Shown one piece after another: positions 6,659 to 9,820 of a stretch of DNA of 9,820 nt. Location of the stretch: positions 1 to 9,820 of the forward strand of contig JAHJAL010000058.1 of assembly GCA_018814055.1 (NCBI GenBank), read 5' to 3'. The position numbers and the translations under genes were made by a program. The DNA is from Patescibacteria group bacterium. GTDB taxonomy: Bacteria; Patescibacteriota; JAHJAL01. The notes below the pieces were generated by a model. The model was not told the DNA's origin. It saw nothing but the letters and a program-made list of their open reading frames with translations, and searched no databases. Position 1 is the first letter of the stretch; each line of letters begins with the position of its first letter.

Positions 6659-7711
6659 ATGATTAACTATATTTGGCCATTTATTTTGACGTTATCATTT
6701 TCGTTGTTATTGACTCCGGTTTGCAGCTATATTGCCAGAAGGTTGGGGGTAGTTGATAGATCCGATATAGAAGATCGCAAGAAGCACAAGCGAGATGTGG
6801 CTTATCTGGGAGGGGTGGCTATTTTTGTATCACTTTTGTTGGCGATGGGATTTTTTTATTCTGAATTGGTTGATATGAAATTGATTATATTGGGGATGGG
6901 AGTAGTGGTGATGATGGGGACTGTGGACGATATGTATAATTTAAAGCCGTGGCAAAAATTGTTGTTTCAGATATTGGTTGGTTTGTTGTTGGTCGCGGGT
7001 GGGGTGGGGGTTCATAGCGTAGCGATTCCTTGGGTTGGGGATATTAGTTTGGATGGTTGGATGATTGATGGGTTTTGGGGAATGGAAATTGGAGTAAGTG
7101 TGTTCTCAGCTATTTTTACAGTTCTGTGGACAGTGTTTTTGATGAATGCGATGAATTTTTTGGACGGAGTGGATGGTCTGGCGGGAGGAGTGTCAGCTAT
7201 TGCGGTGGTGATTTTGTTTTGTTTGAGTCTGACTATATATGTGAATCAACCGATGACGGGATTGTTGTCTGTTTTGTTGTTGGCGGCTGTATTGGGGTTT
7301 TTGGCGTACAATTTTCCACCAGCAACAATTTTTTTGGGTGATAGTGGGTCGTATTTGTTGGGTTATATGTTGGCAGTGTTGTCTATTTTTGCCGGGGGTA
7401 AGATTGCTACTTTGACTTTGGTATTGGGGGTGGTGATTCTTGATACTTTGTTTGTGATTATCGGTCGAATCAGGGAGGGCAAAAAAATTTGGGTAGCAGA
7501 TCGAATGCATCTACATTTTCGCTTGTTGGACTCGGGTTGGAACCAGTGGCAAGTTTTGTTGTTTTATTATATGATTTCAATTATTTTGGGTTTGATCTCG
7601 CTGGTATTGTCAAATATTTTAGCAAAAGTGGTTATTTGGTTGTTTTTGGTACTCTGTTTTGTGTTGTTTTTTTATATTTATGTATTAAAAGGAGCAAAGA
7701 AATCCGAATAG
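6659..7711 (+). CDS. WecA/TagO-like polyprenyl-phosphate sugar-1-phosphate transferase
   Basis: Integral membrane enzyme of the MraY/WecA superfamily (glycosyltransferase family 4). It would join a UDP-activated sugar-1-phosphate, typically GlcNAc-1-P, to undecaprenyl phosphate on the cytoplasmic face, starting a surface polymer. The 350-aa product has about ten or eleven TM helices. Motifs in order are HKRDVAYLGGVAIF (43-56), GTVDDMYNLKPWQKL (87-101, D90/D91 for Mg and substrate), NAMNFLDGVDGLAGG (163-177), FLGDSGS (225-231), and DRMHLHFRLLDSG (281-293). The last replaces the HxHH of WecA-type enzymes with HLHF, yet retains the following R, and points to WecA/TagO rather than MraY. The ATG at 6659 is preferred over a TTG at 6650; a weak GAATAAG precedes it and the AGGAG at 6621-6625 is too distant. 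It is divergent from the lipoprotein gene. Confidence 0.93.
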   Translation: MINYIWPFILTLSFSLLLTPVCSYIARRLGVVDRSDIEDRKKHKRDVAYLGGVAIFVSLLLAMGFFYSELVDMKLIILGMGVVVMMGTVDDMYNLKPWQKLLFQILVGLLLVAGGVGVHSVAIPWVGDISLDGWMIDGFWGMEIGVSVFSAIFTVLWTVFLMNAMNFLDGVDGLAGGVSAIAVVILFCLSLTIYVNQPMTGLLSVLLLAAVLGFLAYNFPPATIFLGDSGSYLLGYMLAVLSIFAGGKIATLTLVLGVVILDTLFVIIGRIREGKKIWVADRMHLHFRLLDSGWNQWQVLLFYYMISIILGLISLVLSNILAKVVIWLFLVLCFVLFFYIYVLKGAKKSE

Positions 7712-7728
7712 TAAACCAAAGGGGAAGT

Positions 7729-7791
7729 ATGTTGATTTTTGTTGGTCTTGATGTTATAGTTACCGGGTGTTGGAGAAAAATTTACTTATAG
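7729..7791 (+). CDS. possible 20-codon ORF ahead of the zinc-ribbon gene
   Basis: An ATG at 7729, preceded 4 bases upstream by the purine run AAAGGGG (7718-7724), opens a 20-residue frame that ends in TAG at 7789-7791. Only one base separates that stop from the next ATG at 7793. The peptide is hydrophobic and then basic (MLIFVGLDV start, WRKIYL end). The downstream gene has no close ribosome site of its own (GGAG at 7772-7775 is 17 bases away), so this ORF could deliver ribosomes to it. No homology is recognised, and it may be chance. Confidence 0.3.
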   Translation: MLIFVGLDVIVTGCWRKIYL

Positions 7792-7792
7792 T

Positions 7793-8155
7793 ATGAAAAG
7801 ATTTGATCCGGAAAAAATTAAAGCTATCGTAAGGGCATTGAAGGGAACTATCAAATGTCCACATTGCCAGGGGTTGTTTTGTGATAAAGATATGGAGCTG
7901 ATAGCAGCTAGGGGTGTGGCTTTTGTCGTCAGGATGTCATGCGGGAAATGTGGGATGAGCGTATTGGCTTCTTTGGTCCAAATTGGAGAGAACAATAATA
8001 TACCATCAGTCCGGACGGGTTTTGTGGAGGGATTGGAATTTGAAGGGAGAATATATAAACAGCATAGTAACGAAATATCTAGTGATGATTTAATATCGCT
8101 GCATCAGTATTTGAAGGATTTTGATGGGGATTTTAAATCAGTTTTTGAGAAATAA
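7793..8155 (+). CDS. small CxxC...CxxC zinc-ribbon protein, unknown function
   Basis: Soluble protein of 120 aa with a basic N-terminus. It has two cysteine pairs, CPHC (22-25) and CGKC (50-53), spaced as in a zinc ribbon; an extra C30 is present. Between them lies a hydrophobic segment (GVAFVVRMS) that looks like a ribbon beta-strand. The C-terminal third is acidic, with the helix-like SSDDLISLHQYLKDFDGDFKS (96-116). I do not recognise a named family, although the layout resembles small uncharacterised proteins of CPR genomes (impression, not checked). It could bind nucleic acid or act as an adaptor; no catalytic residues are evident. It follows the sugar-phosphate transferase after 81 bases and is followed by a likely terminator and a promoter for rplY. 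Confidence 0.8.
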   Translation: MKRFDPEKIKAIVRALKGTIKCPHCQGLFCDKDMELIAARGVAFVVRMSCGKCGMSVLASLVQIGENNNIPSVRTGFVEGLEFEGRIYKQHSNEISSDDLISLHQYLKDFDGDFKSVFEK

Positions 8156-8194
8156 ATTGATAAACGATGACATCGGATTTTTACAGAAAATGAT

Positions 8195-8223
8195 GACGAT
8201 TTGATAGTGAATCGTCCGTTTTT
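8195..8223 (+). terminator. probable intrinsic terminator after the zinc-ribbon gene
   Basis: A 7-bp stem pairs GACGATT (8195-8201) with AATCGTC (8210-8216) around an 8-base loop. Five T follow at 8219-8223. It lies 40 bases after the zinc-ribbon stop and upstream of the rplY promoter. The stem is short, so strength is uncertain. Confidence 0.55.
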
Positions 8224-8262
8224 GTCTATAATAACACTCTTGTAGATTTGAATTTGGTAATA

Positions 8263-8271
8263 TGCTATTAT
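8263..8271 (+). promoter_or_regulatory. extended -10 promoter for rplY
   Basis: TGCTATTAT fits an extended -10 and would start transcription near 8278, giving an AU-rich leader of about 50 bases to the ATG at 8328. An alternative TATAAT at 8227-8232 has TTGATA 20 bases upstream (8201-8206), a spacer that is too long. The leader has no Shine-Dalgarno; it is mainly A and T just before the start. Confidence 0.5.
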
Positions 8272-8327
8272 TGACGGGTGTTGAGAAAAAAATATACTGA
8301 ACTAAATAATAATAAATAAATTTTGTT

Positions 8328-9047
8328 ATGGAAATTATTGAGTTTGATGCCAAAAGAAGGGATATTAAAGCGGCAAAAGCCAAGGTTGTAAGAGAAGCTG
8401 GATTGATACCAGCGGTTGTTTATGGCGCGAATAAGGAAAATGTTCATTTGGTGATAGACAATAGTGAGTTTATTAAGTTGTATCGTAAAGCTGGTTCCAA
8501 TACTATCGTGAAATTAAAAATTGGTAAAGAAAGTGAAGAAAATGTATTGATTTATGGTGTTGACCACAATGCGGTAACCGGTGATGTAAATAGTGTGGAT
8601 TTTCTGCGGGTGAGAATGGATGAAAAGATCACAACCGATGTACCTGTTGAGTTTGTAGGTCAATCAAAAGCGGTAAAAGATTTGGCCGGTATTTTTATTG
8701 CTAACAAAGATGAATTGGAGGTAACTTGTTTACCAACAGATTTGCCCAAGGTAATCAAAGTTGATATTACCAAACTTGAAACTTTTGATGATGCCTTTTA
8801 TGTAAGGGACTTGGTTTTGCCAGCTGGAGTAGTGGTTGATTACGAACCTCTAGAAGTGGTGGCGACAGTTGTTCCACCGCGTTCTGAGGAAGAATTAGCA
8901 GCATTGGATGAGGAAGTTGAAGAAGATGTTGATAAAGTTGAAGTTGAAGAGAAGGGTAAGAAAGATGAAGAGGAAGGTCAAGGGGAGACTCAGGAAGGAG
9001 AAAAACCGACCGAAGAGAAGATGAGTGGCGAGGAAAAGAAAAAGTAG
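8328..9047 (+). CDS. rplY: ribosomal protein bL25 (Ctc/TL5 type)
   Basis: Large-subunit protein that binds 5S rRNA. The 239-aa product has the two-domain Ctc/TL5 layout rather than the short E. coli L25. The N-terminal 5S-binding domain (about 1-95) has REAGLIPAVVYG (22-33), an FIKLYRKAG segment (48-56) and DHNAVTGDVNSVDFLRV (79-95), the signature block. The C-terminal beta domain (about 97-182) has the typical KVIKVDITKLE (141-151). It ends in a highly charged tail (about 184-239), mostly Glu and Lys with little hydrophobic content, probably disordered. No clear Shine-Dalgarno precedes the ATG. The gene is downstream of a likely promoter, and tRNA-Arg begins 15 bases after its stop with no terminator between, so the two may be co-transcribed. 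Confidence 0.95.
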   Translation: MEIIEFDAKRRDIKAAKAKVVREAGLIPAVVYGANKENVHLVIDNSEFIKLYRKAGSNTIVKLKIGKESEENVLIYGVDHNAVTGDVNSVDFLRVRMDEKITTDVPVEFVGQSKAVKDLAGIFIANKDELEVTCLPTDLPKVIKVDITKLETFDDAFYVRDLVLPAGVVVDYEPLEVVATVVPPRSEEELAALDEEVEEDVDKVEVEEKGKKDEEEGQGETQEGEKPTEEKMSGEEKKK

Positions 9048-9062
9048 TTGATTTGTTTTTGT

Positions 9063-9134
9063 GCCCCTATAGTTTAATGGATAGAACAAGGGACTCCTAA
9101 GCCCTAGGTCTTGGTTCGATTCCAGGTAGGGGCA
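9063..9134 (+). tRNA. tRNA-Arg (CCT anticodon)
   Basis: A 72-base cloverleaf. The acceptor stem pairs 9063-9069 with 9127-9133 perfectly, and the discriminator is A9134. The D stem is 9072-9075/9084-9087 with GG at 9079-9080. The anticodon loop CTCCTAA is at 9094-9100, with CCT at 9096-9098. The T stem is 9110-9114/9122-9126 with loop TTCGATT. The anticodon stem has four pairs (9089-9092 with 9102-9105) and an A-G mismatch at the loop-closing position (A9093/G9101, the 31/39 pair). CCA is not encoded. The tRNA sits between rplY and the PH-domain gene. Confidence 0.95.
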
Positions 9135-9137
9135 TTT

Positions 9138-9143
9138 ATGTAA
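9138..9143 (+). other. ATGTAA start-stop minimal ORF before the PH-domain gene
   Basis: ATG directly followed by TAA, five bases before the PH-domain ATG at 9149 and out of frame with it. It lies in the 14 bases between the tRNA 3' end and the start codon. This is the same hexamer as in the lipoprotein leader. No Shine-Dalgarno precedes it, so functional use is speculative. Confidence 0.2.
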
Positions 9144-9148
9144 AAACT

Positions 9149-9646
9149 ATGAGTACACAAAAGAGGGTTTTTAAGGGGCAGAAAGATGATGAGGAAGTGG
9201 TTGAGGTTTTTCGGAAACATTGGTTTAGTTTTATTAGGCCGATTTTGGTATTTGTGGTCTTGTTGAGTATTTCTTTGATTATTCTTTGGTATTGGAGCAT
9301 GGTTCCTTTGTTGTTGCTTATAGTTGGTTTTGTGGTGTTGTTGGTGGCGGTGAGTTATCTTGGCCATTGTTTTTTGTTGTGGTGGAATGATATATATATT
9401 TTGACAAACAGAAGAGTGATAAATTTTGATCAGAAAAGTTTGTTTCATCGAGTAGTGAGTGAAGCGGATTTGAGGAATATTCAGGACAGTACTTATGAAG
9501 TTGAAGGTGTATGGCAGACTTTTTTGAATTATGGACAGGTAAAGATTCTCACTGCTTCTATGGGAGAGAGTATTGTGTTTGAAGATGTACCTGATCCGCA
9601 CCGGATTCAGGGGATAATTTTGCGGGCGAAGGATGCGGTTAGGTGA
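9149..9646 (+). CDS. two-TM bacterial PH-domain protein (YdbS/DUF304-like)
   Basis: Membrane protein of 165 aa with a bacterial pleckstrin-homology (bPH2) domain. A charged N-terminus (1-28) leads to two TM helices (about 29-49 and 51-74). The PH domain begins with the family's typical NDIYILTNRRVINFDQ (80-95) and continues through the HRVVSEADLRNIQDSTY segment (100-116) and the FLNYGQVKILTA strand region (125-136), to a final helix (PHRIQGIILRAKDAV). The biochemical role of this family is poorly defined. The ATG is 14 bases after tRNA-Arg, and if co-transcribed, tRNA processing would leave a very short leader. Its 3' end overlaps the end of a convergent minus-strand gene by 8 bp. Confidence 0.88.
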   Translation: MSTQKRVFKGQKDDEEVVEVFRKHWFSFIRPILVFVVLLSISLIILWYWSMVPLLLLIVGFVVLLVAVSYLGHCFLLWWNDIYILTNRRVINFDQKSLFHRVVSEADLRNIQDSTYEVEGVWQTFLNYGQVKILTASMGESIVFEDVPDPHRIQGIILRAKDAVR

Positions 9647-9820
9647 TTTTTTGGATTCTCAGGTATTCGATATCGGGGGATATTTTTTTGTCTGGGGGTT
9701 CGCACAGGATGAGAAATTCATGATTGTATTTGATGTCTAGTACATCTTTGCCGGGGCGAATATACTTGAGTCGGTTTGATTTAATAAGTACTAGATCTTT
9801 GAGTTGGTAAATATCAAGAT
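9639..9820 (-). CDS. 3' end of an unidentified gene (partial, runs off the window)
   Basis: On the minus strand a frame is open from the window edge to a TAA at 9639-9641 and gives at least 59 residues. It is mainly charged and aliphatic, with IYQLKDLVLIKSNRLK near the left end, CEPPDKK in the middle and YLRIQKIT at the C-terminus. The pattern looks like a small soluble beta-rich domain, but I recognise no family. The other two minus-strand frames are interrupted by stops. Its stop overlaps the PH-domain gene's 3' end by 8 bp. The start codon lies beyond the window. Confidence 0.62.
   Translation of the reverse strand, partial: LDIYQLKDLVLIKSNRLKYIRPGKDVLDIKYNHEFLILCEPPDKKISPDIEYLRIQKIT

Noticed and set aside
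9104..9601. A 165-codon minus-strand frame covering the PH-domain gene and part of tRNA-Arg
   Set aside because: It runs into the tRNA, has His/Asn/Gln-rich low-complexity content, and is antisense to a gene with clear bPH2 motifs.
1..9820. CRISPR arrays, insertion sequences, phage or defence genes
   Set aside because: No spaced direct repeats, terminal inverted repeats, transposase motifs or phage proteins were seen on either strand.

Overview
The window looks like a chromosomal stretch from a small-genome bacterium, most plausibly the Patescibacteria/CPR group. This is inference from protein style: a two-domain LCP protein, a two-TM bacterial PH-domain protein, an enlarged adenylate-kinase-like protein, a small CxxC zinc-ribbon protein and AT-rich G/T-biased coding. 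No 16S or other phylogenetic marker is present. TGA is used as a real stop (at 3131 and 9646), so the genetic code appears standard. No mobile element, CRISPR array or phage gene was seen.

Layout. 1-65: probable 3' end of an upstream gene, overlapping the next start by ATGA. 62-3131: three close co-directional genes: an LCP (LytR-CpsA-Psr) enzyme, a polytopic membrane protein of unknown function, and a membrane-anchored parvulin-type (PpiC/PrsA-like) foldase. 3213-3286: tRNA-Asp(GTC) with its own likely extended -10 promoter. 3337-5700: an M16 zinc peptidase followed 18 bases later by an adenylate-kinase-family protein with extra N- and C-terminal regions. 5740-5770: a hairpin terminator between convergent genes. 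5779-6558 (minus): a lipoprotein with two related beta-type domains. 6659-7711: a WecA/TagO-type polyprenyl-phosphate sugar-1-phosphate transferase, diverging from the lipoprotein. 7729-8155: a possible 20-codon ORF and a 120-aa zinc-ribbon protein. 8195-8271: terminator and promoter. 8328-9047: ribosomal protein bL25 (rplY) with a long charged tail. 9063-9134: tRNA-Arg(CCT). 9149-9646: PH-domain membrane protein. 9639-9820 (minus): 3' part of an unidentified gene that overlaps the PH gene end-to-end by 8 bp.

How it fits together. About half of the window concerns the cell envelope. The WecA/TagO-like enzyme would start synthesis of a lipid-linked glycopolymer, and the LCP enzyme is the kind that transfers such a polymer to the wall. 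The foldase, the lipoprotein and the PH protein act at the membrane or outside it. The rest is housekeeping: two tRNAs, bL25, a nucleotide kinase and a peptidase.

Control signals. Four candidate promoters share an extended -10 of the TGNTANNAT type, and recognisable Shine-Dalgarno sequences are scarce. The + strand is visibly G- and T-rich throughout, even across the minus-strand genes, which suggests a replication-linked strand bias.
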